Shown here in pieces: positions 46,122-61,100 of a stretch of 64,000 bases of DNA. Source of the DNA: Apostichopus japonicus (Eukaryota; Echinodermata; Holothuroidea; Aspidochirotida; Stichopodidae); NCBI RefSeq assembly GCF_037975245.1, contig NC_092569.1, positions 34,570,668 to 34,634,667 on the forward strand. The letters run 5' to 3'. Below the pieces are notes generated by a model. That model saw only the letters and a program-made list of their open reading frames with translations, searched no databases and was not told the DNA's origin. Each line of letters starts with the position of its first letter. Position 1 is the stretch's first letter. Made by a program: the position numbers and the translations under genes.

Positions 46122-49100
46122 CTGCAAGAAACGAGAAAGAGTACATAAACCGGTCAATTTATATACTTTGAACGAATCCAACATCGGGTGCAAAATAGAG
46201 GGCAGTGCGTTTTTGTCCTACCAATATGAAAACGTCAGTTCCGCGATTTTGTTGTTTTCTGTTTTCAATATTTAGGATACATAAGGTGGTAGTTTGTCTT
46301 TGCAAGGACGTTTTTATATTTCTTTTGTTTTGTTCCGTTTGGAATACAGTGCCACAACAGGAGTAAAATACGGATGGGGAAACTACTTTAACCAAATACT
46401 ACGTTTGGGTTACTAGAGTCGCTAATATCGCTCTTTATTTTATCGGCATTTATTATTACTATTCATTCTTTTATTTATTTGATTGTTATTTTAAAGTTCA
46501 CAAATGAGCTTCCTAACTCTGTCAAACTCTAGTTATAAATTTCTTGTTTGTGTCGGTGTTTAATGTTGTAATTTGTTGAATAATAATATGTTTAATTTAA
46601 TTTGCATAACCAACTTTTCATTTATCCCCTTATTCAACAAAGTGCTTATTTTTCTTGTACCACATAGGCTAACTTAGGCTCTCTTCGAACTTGGATAAGG
46701 CGGTTGTGGGGGGAGGGGGGAGTAGGGGGCTGTGTGATGTAGCTTCCTATATTATTCAATTTAGGAAAACAAGGGTATCATTGAAAGATCTAGTCCTGAG
46801 TAATCTTACATGTTATTATTACATACAAAGTAATAACAGCATTTTGCTGTAAAAGCCATCTCCAAATAAAACAAAAATCAAGTAGACGGCATAATTATTT
46901 CTATCAATATTATGGTTGTAATATACTATCTGCCCGGCTCCAAGTTCCCTGTTCTACTGCATACAGGGTATACAGAGTGTTATTGTCATCGATTGTTCAA
47001 TTCTTTACCATATATCTATAGCACGTTGTAATCGTTGTATCTTTCAACCTGAGCTCATACGTTGGACTATAGACGTAGATTGAAATTTACACTATACACA
47101 AATCATAAAATCAATACGTTTAAAAGAAGAATAGAACCGACATTGTATAAAGAGAATTTACTATTAATGTAGTAGCTAATATTTTAGGTTTCGACAAAGT
47201 AACCAAAATTCGATGTATTACATTTATGAAAATATTGAATGATATTGATTAATGGCATTTATTAAGTTCTATCAACATGTGCCATCTAGTCTCGTACGTA
47301 TAACTTCTTCGAACAGAATGATTGATTGATTAAAATTTATCGAATCTATACAGACGAATATTTCAAATATTTGAATGTTCTATGCATGATAAACCCTAGA
47401 TGACTTTACACATAACATGATTAAATTTAAATAGCGAATCAAAGTTTTCACATATGAGAATCATCGAATATACTTACCACTTAAAGTCACATTATACAGT
47501 AACGAGAAGGCACACGTGGCATGCTTCCAGGTACTACTAATATGATATTAACCCCTTTGTAAGTTTGAAGTAATGCGAGTTTGGTAGACAACAGCGAGCG
47601 ACAAGGCAACAGACATTTACGATAATTTTCAGAATACTCGTTTAGGTTGGGATGATAGTGATGTTGAGATTTACTCTCTCTGTGTCAGAAATACATGGAC
47701 ACTGGCTACTATTATAATATCTACTGCCATAGTTTTATATATTGTTAGGTGCTTGTTACGTGCAAACACGGCCAAGAGACTTGTGTTGCCAATGAAAAGC
47801 GGATCTTATCGTCTGCTTCTTATGTCTGTACACATTGTATACAGTCCTGAAACCTACGTGCGTTCCAGTTGTACTTCAAACGCTTGAAAGAAAATAGCAA
47901 TGTTTGGAATTTAAAATTGCTGTGAACCTTGAACTTATATATCATTTAGCCAGGAATGCGGTAGCTATGAGATCAGGACATTAGTTGTTAGTTGCTTCTC
48001 CTAATTCACGTAATCGGTCCAGATTTATGTTTGCGTCAATGATTAGAACCATCAATTACTCACCTGTATTTCCACTGTGTGATCCAACTGATAGTCGATA
48101 CTTGTCTGCTTGGTTATTAATCCTAAAAGTCGAATAGACGGCGTATTTTGATGATGAGCCGGAGTCCCTTAGATCAATACGAAGCTGGTAAGTTTTCTGG
48201 TTGGTCAGAGAGTAGATATATTTATTACCTAGCCAGTGGTCATGATTTTTATTACCGAAACCGTCCTTATAGTCCCTCCAACCACGATAAAAGTCAACGG
48301 AGGCACTCGATCGTCGCTGGAAAACCTATGAAATAAAAAAAAAAGTGAATCCAGCTATATAATCTAGTTATCCGTAAGAGCATAACATTCAACGCCGTTA
48401 GATAGCTAACAAAGATATGGATACTGTGAAAGTGAGATAATTTGCAATAGTGTTTTGTTTCTTGATTTTGGTTCTTCCTTAAATGGTCAAGTGCATCTCA
48501 AAGAGATCTGCAGTGCATCATTTTGAGGAATGTAAAGTATAATGTGAGAAAGTTCAGAATTTAAGTCCTTAATTGTTTGCGAAGCTCACCGTCCATCCTC
48601 CTCCGTTACTTTCCATCTCACAGTAAACCTGAATACCGCGTGGCCAACCATCAGGGTAAATAGTGTAAACACCATCACTTCGTGTACCGGAAACATAAAG
48701 CTCGTGGCAATCTTTTGGGACCACCTCGCGGGTGCACGTAACTCCGTCCCCTTCGTAGTTTGTATTGCAGTAACATTTACGGACACCACTCCTCGTAGCA
48801 CAGGTTGCGTGACTACTACACTGGTAACTTTCATCTACAAGCCGGCTGTTCCTACAAGTTGATTTTTGTGTACATCTTGAATTGATGTAAAAGTGGCCCT
48901 CCTGTTTTAAGATATTCAGCAAAAAGAAAAACAGCAACTAATAAATGAATTATGCATTTGCGGTTGTCATATTGAAATGTACTGGATTTCAACGATGGGT
49001 GGCCACGTAATTCCCGACTAAACGTAATACATCCCTCGACTGAAAGTTTTTACAGGATTGGCGACAAAAAACTGGGTCTATAGCCCCTACACAACCACGA

Positions 49101-52100
49101 TGCGCACGCTACTCGGTTATCTGTAAATGCAATGTAATTATCGACAAGTATAAATAGTAAAGGTTTGCTTCTAATTATATGGACAATGATTTAAAAAAAA
49201 AACATTACAAAATGACCTAAAAGAACCGTACTGACCCCTAACACACTTCCTTTGTCGGCAACGAAGCAGTTGTGGGTGCACGTCACTCCGTCCCCTTGGT
49301 AGTTTGGATTGCAGTAACATTTACGGACACCACTCCTCTCAGCGCAGGTTGCGTGACTACTACACTGGTAACTCTCATCCACGAGCCGACTGTTCCTACA
49401 AGTTGATTTTTGTGTACATCTTGAATTGATGTAAAAGTGGCCCTCCTAGTTTAAGATATTCAGCGAAAAGAAAAACATCAACTTATAACCGAATTATACA
49501 TTTGCGATTGTCATAGTGAAATGTACAGAATTTCAACGATGGGTGGCCACGTGATTCATGACTAAACGTAATAAACATACAATAAATCCAACCGCAAGAC
49601 TGTGAAAAAAGTACCCATGAAATTTTATATCAGGCTTATAAGTGCATGCACACCCGTAGGAGTGGTCTCGTGATTCCCGAATCAACGTAATATATCCCTC
49701 GACTGACAGTTTTGAGAGGACTGTCGACAAAAACAAATGGGTCAATGGCCCTGCCCAACCACGATGCGAACGCCACTCAGATATCTGTACTGTAATGTGA
49801 TTATCGACAAGTATAATAAGTAAAGGTTTCCTTCTAATTATATGTACAAGATTAAGAACAAAGCATTATCAAAATGACCTGAAGGACCGTACTGACCCCT
49901 AATACACTTCCTATGTCAGCAACAAAGCAGTTGTGGCGGCACGTAACTCCGTCCCCTTGGTAGTTTTGATTACAGTAGCATTTACGGACACCGCTCCTCT
50001 CAGTACAGGTTGCGTGAACACTACACTGGTAACTCGCCTCTATAATATGGTTGTTTTGGCAAGTTGATCTTCGTGTACATCCTGAATTGATGTAAAAATC
50101 GCCAACCTGATTTCAGATATTCAGCGAAAAGAAACAACAAATAAACAAATCATGAATTTGAAATGTACAGGATTTCAACGGTAGGTCGCCAAAGATTTGT
50201 TCCCCTCGAATGATCTAGGTACGGGTATGAACCTTTATGAAAGTTTTATGAGTTCTTTGAAGCCAACTCCTATATAGGGGGCGTAGGGATCCGCCTTAAC
50301 AAAAAGTAGCTGCAGATATTGCATTCAACGGCTTATCGCAACTATACATTAGGCATACAAATAAATCTAACCGCAAGACTGTGATAAAAAAGTATCCATA
50401 CATTTTTGTGTCAGGCTTATCAGTGCATGCACACCCGTAGGAGTGGCCTCGTGATTCCCGACTAAACGTAATATATCCCTCGACTGACAGTTTTGACTGG
50501 ACTGGCGACAAAAACAAATGGGTCAATGGCCCCTGCCCAACCACGATGCGCGCGTCACTCGGATATCTGTAAATGTAAAATGAATATTGACAAGTATAAA
50601 GAGTAAAGGTTTGCTTCTAATTATATGGACAATTATTAAGAACGAAGCATTATAAAAAAGGCATGAAAGAACCGTACTGACCCCTAACACACTTCCTATG
50701 TCAGCAACGAAGCAGTTGTGGCGACACGTCACTCCGTCCCCTTGGTAGTTTTGATTACAGTAGCATTTACGGACACCGTTCCTCTCAGCACAGGTTGCGT
50801 GAACACTACACTGGTAACTCGCCTCTATAATCTGGTTATTTTGGCAAGTTGATCTTCGTGTACATCCTGAATTGATGTAAAAATCGCCGACCTGATTTAA
50901 GATATTCATCAAGTAAGAAACAACAAATAAACAAATTATAAATTTGCGGTTGTCACAGTGAAATGTACAGGATTTCAACGGTGGGTAGCCAAAGATTTGT
51001 TCCCCTCGAATGATCTAGGTACGGGTATGAACCTTTATGAAAGTTTTATGAGTTCTTTGAAGCCAACTCCTATATAGGGGGCGTAGGGATCCGCCTTAAC
51101 AAAAAGTAGCTGCAGATATTGCATTCAACGGCTTATCGCAACTATACATTAGGCATACAAATAAATCTAACCGCAAGACTGTGATAAAAAAGTATCCATA
51201 CATTTTTGTGTCAGGCTTATTAGTGCATGCACACCCGTAGGAGTGGCCTCGTGATTCCCGACTAAACGTAATATATCCCTCGACTGACAGTTTTGACTGG
51301 ACTGGCGACAAAAACAAATGGGTCAATGGCCCCTGCCCAACCACGATGCGCGCGTCACTCGGATATCTGTAAATGTAAAATGAATATTGACAAGTATAAA
51401 GAGTAAAATAGTAAAGGTTTGCTTCTAATTATATGGACAATGATTAAAAAAGGCATTATAAAATGACCTGAGAGAACCGTACTGACCCCTAATACACTTC
51501 CTTTGTCAGCAACAAAGCAGTTATGGGTGCACGTCACTCCGTCCCCTTGGTAGTTTGGATTGCAGTAACATTTACGGACACTGTTCCTCTCAGCACAGGT
51601 TGCGTGAACACTACACTGGTAACTCGCCTCTATAATCTGGTTGTTTTGACAAGTTGATCTTCGTGTACATCCTGAATTGATGTAAAAATCGCCAACCTGA
51701 TTTAATATATTCAGCAAAAAGAAACATCAGATTAGCAAAATGATGAATTTGCGGTTGTCACAGTGAAATGTACAGGATTCTAACGGTGGGTGGCCAATGA
51801 TTTATTCCCCTGAATGATCTAGGTACGGGTATGGATCTTTATGAAAGTTTTGTGAAATCTTTGAAGCCAACTCCGATGAGGAGGCCGCGGGGTCCGCCCT
51901 GAAAAGGTAGCTGCAAATATTGCATTAAAACGGCCTATTGCGACTTTAAATTAGGCCTACAATTAGATTCTAGCCGCAAAATTATCGTTAGTTTTATCCA
52001 TGCATTTTAGTGTAAGGTTTATAAGGGAATGGACATATGTGGGTATAGCCTTTTGCTTCCTGAGTATATGTAAGTAAAATATTTGATTCTTATTATATGG

Positions 52101-55100
52101 AAAAAATCATTAAAAGCAAAACACTTAAAATGTAAGAACCGTACTGACCATTAATACACCTCCTTTGTCAGCAACGAAGCAGTTACATTGGTTCAGAGGG
52201 ATGCATTGTTCTTGCTGTCTCAGATAATTACCGACGCAAACACATTGCTCTGTTTCTCTTCGAGAGGTAGCCGAGATGCAAGTATTAGGGTCGTCACAAG
52301 TCCTCTCACATGTCTCATTGCTAAATATCTCATTAGCTGGACACCATTCAGGGATTGTTTCTAGAGAACAGGAAATAAAAAAATGAAAATAATAGTAACC
52401 TGATACAGTCACGACATATATTACATGTGGCATAGAATAGTTTGTCGTCATTACTTAAATACGTGGTTGTCAGAAGGTTAAAGGAAAGCAACATACACTC
52501 AGAAGCTGCTCGAATAAATGTAGAACATTTTAAATAGGTAGTGGCCGTTCCGTAGTCACATTAATGTTACTATTTATTCTGATAACGAGATAAAGCACCA
52601 TCATTTGTTGTGCAATTAGTCTGAAACCAGGTAGTCATGGCTTGTTTCTGTTTCAGAGTTCTCTAGGTGTAAGTATACTGCTTTCTGACAACAATGGTAA
52701 TTAATAACAACATCAAAATTCTTTCGTTGGTTGTTCTGATCAAACTGGGAGACGAACCTGGTTTAATTGTAAACGTTATGTTGTACTAACGTTAGGAACG
52801 GTTCTTTGTTCAGAGTCATGGTCGGTGTTGAGTACGAAGCAGTCTTGTAGTGAGTGCGTAATCACACTTTAGCTAATGAAGGCATTTTGGAATTCTAGTA
52901 TGGATACTAATGCAAGATTAAGTGTTTGAACTCGCACTAGAAGCTTGTACTTGCACTCATATCATATCATATTCTAATTGCTACGATATGTATTGTAGCA
53001 CCGTCGTACTCGCTAATATACTATAAGTATACTCGTACTATATATATTGTAGCAGTTTCTTCAAAACATATTTGACATGCCAAATTTACTTCCAAAAGAT
53101 CCTTTCGTTTTCAGAATAAACCTTTCATTTTCTGCGCGTTTACGTTTGACATTTAATAAATGATCACGATTTTTATGATTTTTTTGGCTTTATATTTAAT
53201 AATATAAAAGACACTTACCATGTGGTATATCGAATGTTCCTAAACTAGATATAGAATAATCCCCCCATTCATCTGAGATACGAAACTCGTCGTATGTTAC
53301 ATAGTAAGTTTCTCCAGCAACGCTCTCAAAGTCCATTCGCAGTTGGTATCGCTTTTGATTTGTTAAGACGGCAATTTTCTCATTTCCGATCCAAAACTCA
53401 CTCCCTAGAAAGCCAAAGCCATTTCTGAAGTCTTTCCAACTTCTACTAAAATTTACAGAATCCGATCTTCGTCGCTGTAATACCTTCAAAGAATATCAAA
53501 GAAGTTAACTAGGACGTGATTGAATTATTATTATTTGTTCCCTACTGCAATGCGATTTGTTGCTAACAACCAGTACACAGAAATACTTATATATTTCTAA
53601 CTTCAGTTTGTAGTTTGGGCTAGATGTTTACAGTTTCCTTGGAAGAAGAACTGCACTGTACCTAAGTACAATCTGTACTTAAATTCCACAATATTAAAAA
53701 TAATTGATTCAAACTTTCGTTTCGATAAAAAAGCGAGATTCTATTTGAAATAACGACTTTGCATTACATCGCTTGATATTGCTGCAATCAAAATCTGAAG
53801 TAAATTTGTACAAAACTATTTAAACTTGAAAAGAAAACATCAAGTAATCAGCCATACCGTCCATCCATCAGTATCAAGATCATTGTTACAGTAAGCCTCA
53901 AACGGTTCCGGATAGCCATCTGGTTTAATAAGGTACACTCCAGATGTATTGTGGGTAGAGGAACATGCATTCGATACTTCTTTGCAATCTTTCGGATACG
54001 CAGGTTGTTGAAAAACAAAGTATGAAGAACCTGGATGGAAAGTAAAACAAGGTTAACATTTTATTGTGACTGAAAAATAATTTCAGCTAACGAAAATATC
54101 GCCTAAGATGCTTTATCTCAATTGCCTCTCTCCACCCAGGGGTTAATGGGTACATGTCAGGTAACTTGTCATTGGGCGCAGATTATAACTGCAGCCGTCC
54201 GGAGGGATTTTCTCTGGGACAGGTTATTATTGAACAGGGGTAATATAACGTCTGTAAAGCTCTTTGAAACCTATCGCTGTTTAAAAGCGCTACATGAATC
54301 GAATATTATTATTAATATTTTTACTATAAGACTTTTTTGCTAATTGTAAGAGAACTGGTTTCGTTACTAAGCGAGTTAAGGCAATGCATCAGTTTAAATA
54401 TCAACTATTACTCAACTATCATATAGTCGAATATATCACGACTAAAGTTAAATGAAGTAATCGTTATTGAATTCTCAGATGTAACTGATTTGAAGCATTA
54501 TATGTGATTAGTTTTCAGCCTGCAATGGATATTCAAAGACCAAGTAACTTGATTTCTTTTTAACCAAGCTTCCGTAGTTATCAATCATATCCAAGTGAGA
54601 TCAAAAGACTCACGAAAACAGGAAAATCCCTTTTGTTCAAAGTACCTGAGAAAATATCGTAGGATATAATAAGATCGAAAGTATACTACTCAGTGGAAAT
54701 CAACCTCGGAATAGATATTCGGAAATAGTAACACGATTGAAAAACAAAACGTCAAGAGCGACGATTAAAAAGCTAACATTTCCAGACATTCAAGTTGTCA
54801 AACTGAGGTGTTAACGTTATAATACATAAGTGATGTAACTTACAGAGGTTAACTCTTATTATAAGATAAATCATTATTATAAATATTACACCTACCTGAA
54901 GATCTTCCCTCGGCGCTGACGATTATCTGTGTAATAAAATATATTGACTGAATACATTACAAGACATACAGAGTATTGCAGTCAACATAAAGCAGGATCA
55001 GATTAAATCTTATGTTAATAAAACCAGTTTGAGGGAAAGAAAGAACCTTTCGCAAACTGGTCTAAAATATGTTAGTTTAAGAGTAAAGTCGATTTATACT

Positions 55101-58100
55101 TTGATAAAGTCTCCGGATAACCACTTACAATGATGTTTTTCTTTTGTCTATATTCCATATCTGATTTACAGGTCAATGATCACTTACAGGGTAGAACTTT
55201 CTTCCAGGAAACATTAGATTACTGGCATTTTCCGGTTTTACAGCTACTCTGGCACATGATACGTACGTGAAGGACAAAGGCAATTGCCGGCTGCTTCCTT
55301 AAACAGCTTTGTTGCTTAATGCAGACAGATGTTCTTTGTTCAAGTCATATTTTGACATTAGAACATTTCAAACATGGGTTGTAACACATTTGTGTTTAAC
55401 AGTCCTTAATAACACGTAGGGATCATTAACATCGTCCCAGCTATTCTTGTTGGACGAAGATTAACGTGTCTTGATACTTACCGTGCACAATGAAACTCTG
55501 AGTTTTTAATGGTGTCATTTTACTTGTAAGGTAAGTTCATAGCCATAGATTTGTATATCTTGCTAACTAAACAATTGTAGCAGCGCTACAGAAGCTCAGC
55601 TAAGCTTCTATTTGAAATCATTATGTCTAGTGTTGTGCTGATATCGCCAATATCGGACCTGGCCGATATCCGATTTTCAATCTCAAAATCGGCCCCATAA
55701 CGTTACCGATATTTTTCAACAGCCAGTATGAAAGTCATATTTTAATACATAAAGAATCAGAATTATCATCGGCTATCGTAAAATATTATATTGCACAGCA
55801 CACAAACAGTAACCACTTGATAATTCCTTTGTGCCTATTCTATAACATTAGCCCTAACCTCTTTTTAACTGAATGATCATAGTCCCCAACAAGATGATAT
55901 GCAAGAAACTATGTGCTAGCATTTTGTTCTTGGAACAACCCAAGTCCATTCTTCCTGTTACTTCTGTTGCACGGTTCGTTACTCTGTTTGACCTACTACG
56001 TTCAAAACTTAAGTTGCAAGTCATATACAAATTGTTGTCACATAGAGCCACGACATTCTTAGCAAAGAATGTTAAAAGATGACAAGTTATGAATAAAACT
56101 GACTTCATATAGAAAAGACATTAGCGTATCCTGGCTAAGAACTTTTACTACTCTTAGTGATTAACAGAACCAAAACCACGATATTTTCTTTATTTTTTTA
56201 ACTTCCGTAAAAAATATATCCTACCATTTGCCGGTTATACTGACAACTAAGCCTAGCCAAAATTAGCAAGTGTATCGTCCTTGAATTATTCGACAAATTG
56301 TTTCAAACAAAATTCTCAAAATACAATCTTTTCAACAGTCATTTATGTTTTAACAAAATGCATCCATGATACTCATTGCAGCTTTGTAAAAGATACACAA
56401 TTTTTGGAATGATTCAGTAGGGGGTGTCCACGTGTTATAAATTGTATTCTCAGCTGAGGACTAGAAGCACTGTGCAAGTTAGTGTGATAAGCTACTACTG
56501 TACTTATAAACATATAGTCATATAGACTTGTGAAATTTACTTTAAAGCGCTACAAAGACTGGTATGTACGTAACGTTAAGTGGCTTGACTTGTCTGCTTA
56601 CAGATCGTTATATCATTAGATCGGTAAATTTTTTCAGAACTTGCGTCATGCTTGTTTGACCAGCTAGAACAGATTAATAAATCATCGCAAGAAACAAGAA
56701 GTAGCTTTGTTGTGGAGGAAAAAAGAGCAGAAATTGGAATTGGCTCCAACAATATAGGTCATTCTCACATGGATTACACACACAAACTGTGTGTGTGGTC
56801 AAATTGGAAATCTGTAGTCCTTTTAAAGAGAATAACGTCGAACTAGATTGGACTTGATCAAGTCTCCTACGGGTGGAATTTTGTCTTACAATGACGGGAA
56901 ATTAAGATGGAAGACATTTTGCTACTCACATCAAAACGCATGCTTTTCATGAATACTAAAAGATTGAAAACCAAATAACATGATCATTGCATATGATTGT
57001 GGCCCACATTTCATTATAACTGAAATCTTTACAGAAGCCCCTGATTTGAGTCCTCACATGACGACAAAATTATTCTTCGTGTACAATTTTGGTTCACCGC
57101 TATTCAAACTTATATCTACAATGCAAAATGGTAGAAGTACGTTATGGCACAGCAAATGTACGACGACCTTAAAAACGCTACCTAAGAAGAATAGACTTTT
57201 AGCAATAACATTATATGATCATGAAGATGATAAAAATTGCAAGAGATAAAGAATGTCAACAGAAAGGACAATATAAAAAGAGGAAGTTCAGCAAGAATGA
57301 AGGAATTTAATCTCTTTTCTTTCAGACCAAGTCATTCATGACCAAAATTCCATAGTGTGATATTGTTCTGCCATAAGGGGAAAGAATTGAACCAATACTC
57401 GGCTTTAAATTTGTAAAAGTATGTAGGATCGGAAGCAGCTTAAACACATTTTTTTCTTGTTTTTTAATGCCAAATAATTATGATATAAAGATATTAGAAC
57501 ATCCGAGCATATGGCAGTTCAAAGTTTATTTAATGACGATTTTGTCTTTCAAGACAAAAACATATTGCATATTGCAAAATGGTATCACACTAATGTCATG
57601 AAAAAATTAAAATCTACATTTTATACTTTGCCGTTGTCAACAGATTGAAGAGGTCAAGGCGATTTGTTTGGTATATAGCCAAAGTTTTGTTTTTGTCGTC
57701 GAGAATGTTATTCAGGAAGCACAGGCGGTGTGCGACGTTATTGTTGTTGTAAAACATTGTGTTTCATGTCACCGTATGCTGAGTATCACATGCCGTTTGT
57801 TCCCTTGAATATAATGGAGGAATTTAACTCGATATCCTTCAACATATAAAGCGAATTATTACCATACATTGAGTAAGGATAGATGTTATGATAATACTTT
57901 CTAGTTTTTGCAAGGTGTTAGAAAAGAGACCTTTAAATACAGCGCAATGTATTTTATGTTGTTTAATTTGTAAAAGTCTATCATCGATGTTATTTTTAAG
58001 TACAGGGAGCGTTTCGTATGTATACTAAATTATAATACATGTTACTGTAAACGATATACGAAACGTTACGTTTTGTACTTCACCAAATAGCCACATCACG

Positions 58101-61100
58101 AAGGGAGGGTGTGATTCGGGTAGGAGGGAGTGATTGAGAGCAGCGAAGAGGGAGGGTATGGGTGGGGATCGGTGACTACTCCCATCGCATACATGTTATA
58201 GATGGAGTACATTGTCAATGGTCCTATTATAAGAAGTCGGGTCATTAAGTATGAAAGACGACATGCATGAGAATATCTTCGCGTTGGTTTTACATTTTAT
58301 TTCTCTATTTAAATTGAGACTATTAAACGTTACAAGAACGTTTACATGATCGCCACGACTTTAAGGAACACCTTGTGTGGAAATCAAAGTAAACTACGGT
58401 ATTTGTAATTAGAGAATTAACAGATAACATAAAGGATCTGAATGAATTTCTGTCTCTCTCGTAGTAGTTTATTTTAAAGTTATACGTTAACAACTAATAC
58501 ACTATTTCGCACAGTTGTAGTTAATATATGCATTACATATTTAGTTCTTTACACGGTGAACTAGCCTTAAATATTCTAATATGTGACAGAAAACATCACT
58601 TTGGATTGTCATTAGAATGTACGTGAACTGCATTGTGTCAAAAGGATTTTTTCCAATAAAAATGAAATGTAATTTATCTTTTGGTGAGAATTTTCTCACC
58701 CAAATTATGTTGTATTACTTTTTCTCTGCTTTGTTTTACTGTTATAGATTATGTCTTAGAATAAAGAAAAAAGACAAACATAAAACAACAAAGCTATAAA
58801 TTGAAAAGTATAATTATTTAAAAGACAATCAACTAGAATAAGAATCAGTTTATTTTTAAAAGTTATAGAAGATTTCTCTGCGTCTGTATTATGTTATTAC
58901 GCTAGTAATATCGGCCTTTAGTGTTATTCGTATGATCGGGTGAAATTTTAGATTTGCCTGTCGCACTTTGTCCAGAATGCAGCCTAAATTTGGAGCTATA
59001 ATGTCAAGAAAACTGATTAAATGGAAGAAAAAATACAATTCCTTCGTGCAATTGTCTTTATTCAATAAGGCATTTATGCAGTTTTTTTTTTTGTCTTATT
59101 TTTTTGTCTGGATTGATTACACAAAGACTAACGAAACATCTAACTACGATTTTATTTTGAGTATGATTTTATAACGTCTATTCCATTGGAAAGAGACTTT
59201 CAATAGTTTTAATCTTCTAATTTATTCAAATTACAGATCGTCTAATAACAGTATCAATTTTAAACAATGTTCTTACAATAATATTAGTTGTAATTATTAT
59301 CACTAAATCGTTAACGTCGTTGCACATTTTATTATAATAGCGCGACACGTTAATTAGGAATACACACTTAATCAAGTCGCACACATTCGACAAATAATGT
59401 GATACTTTATAGGTGTTTCATTTTAACTCACAAGAATCAAAACTAAAGTGAAAACAGCTTAATGTTCATAAAAGTACGTTAAAAGAAAAGGTATGTTACT
59501 TTTTCTTAAATTAATTTATTGAATGCCATATGAGCATATTAAGGGATGTGCACATTTTCTGTTACTGTTTTAGTTAGTTAACGATATCTAAATATATCTC
59601 AATTAAGTTTCCCATTCACAATCAAAATCTTCTTTTTTCCTTTTAATTTCCCTCTTATGTTGGCAATGTGATACGACATTAGGTATGAGTCGGTATCAAG
59701 GAGTTACCTTTGGTCAAGTTATATTACTTCTCGACATAATCATTAACGAAATCAGCCTCATTTAACTGTCACTTTAAAAAAAAATCGACAGAGTTTTTCT
59801 TTACAAACTTGATCATTTCAAATAAAATAAAGGAACATGTCTTACATTTGTTCTGCTCTAATATCCGTCATATTTAGAATAACGGATTATTGGGATTATA
59901 TTTCTTTGGAATCTCTTACAATATATAGCGTAACTGAAGGAAATGAGAAACACAAAAAGAGAGAAAAATTAGAAGCTAGCCACTTAAACCGCCGGAGACA
60001 TTTGCATGATCGCGTATCATACCATGCTTTAATGTAAGCAATTTGAAACCAGAACGTACTGCCTGAAAAATAACATTTGTTATTTTTGTGGCTTTGTGGA
60101 AGTATTTTATCTTTGATAATTCGTTCTGCGATAAATCCGTGTAACCTAAGTTTTCTATTTTCAGCATTAATTTCAGTTTCCATAAATTAGTTTTAAATTA
60201 GATTGACGTGTACACCAGTTGGATTTATTGTTATTGAACTTTGTTTCCTTGAATAATATGATATTTTCAAAATATATTTCAAAGTACCTTTTTTTTTGTT
60301 TTGTTGAAGACTGTTTTTTCAAACTTTGGCACACATATAACGATATCTATTAAAGAGATCTCTATGAGCATGTAAAGGAAGTAAATATTTAGGTGCTCTT
60401 TAGAAATTTATATCTGAAACTTTCGTGTTTGGATGATAGTTCAAACAATATAATCAAACGTACAACTGAGCATTTCTTCTAATTTGATTAAACCTGAAAA
60501 ACAGTTTCAAGTTATAGATTTCTAATTTAAAGGATGTACCTTGTCATTATAGTTTTGTTCACTGTAGTTACCCAATTATGCATCTTTGTGATTGGATTAT
60601 CACATAGAAATTGTTTTGTTTTAGATTAGTTAACGCATATGTTGCTTTAATGTATTCATCAGGATAACTTGGACAAAGACGAGCAATAAAATGTCTGTTC
60701 GGAAATCATATCAAAATAACAGAGCTGACAAAGGAAGTTGCCTTTACGCAGATGAAAACCAAGTTATTCGTATGTAGTTTATATCGAAAAAATAAAAGCA
60801 AGGCATTATAATAAATATAAAAAAAAACATTACATTTAACTATACAAAGCTTACCGAATAACGCTCTGTTTCAAAAGGGATCTCATGATTGGATTTTTAA
60901 CAAGAAGAACTGTTTTTTTTTAAAGTTATTGTATAGTGTTTTAGTTATCGCTGAAATAAATGAATTTCTTGTTTTTAGTTATCGTACTCGTAGCCAATAT
61001 TATGGAGTATACATTTATGAGCTAGAATGATTTACATTTGAATTTAAGCTCACTAATTTTTAATATGAATTCAGTGTTGTAACGTGTTGGTATGGATCTG

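Larger units (their letters stand above)
45008..49000. repeat. Segmental duplication SD2, copy B
   Basis: Counterpart of 30751-34500. Differences include a much longer TA repeat, a stretch of about 545 bp at 47512-48057 missing from copy C, and an intact last FReD exon. Confidence 0.88.

Noticed and set aside
45840..46193. 117-codon minus-strand frame overlapping the last exon of gene B
   Set aside because: It is a shifted frame of the FReD exon; the true frame carries the conserved FReD residues and the correct phase. The same applies to 31597-31869 in gene C.
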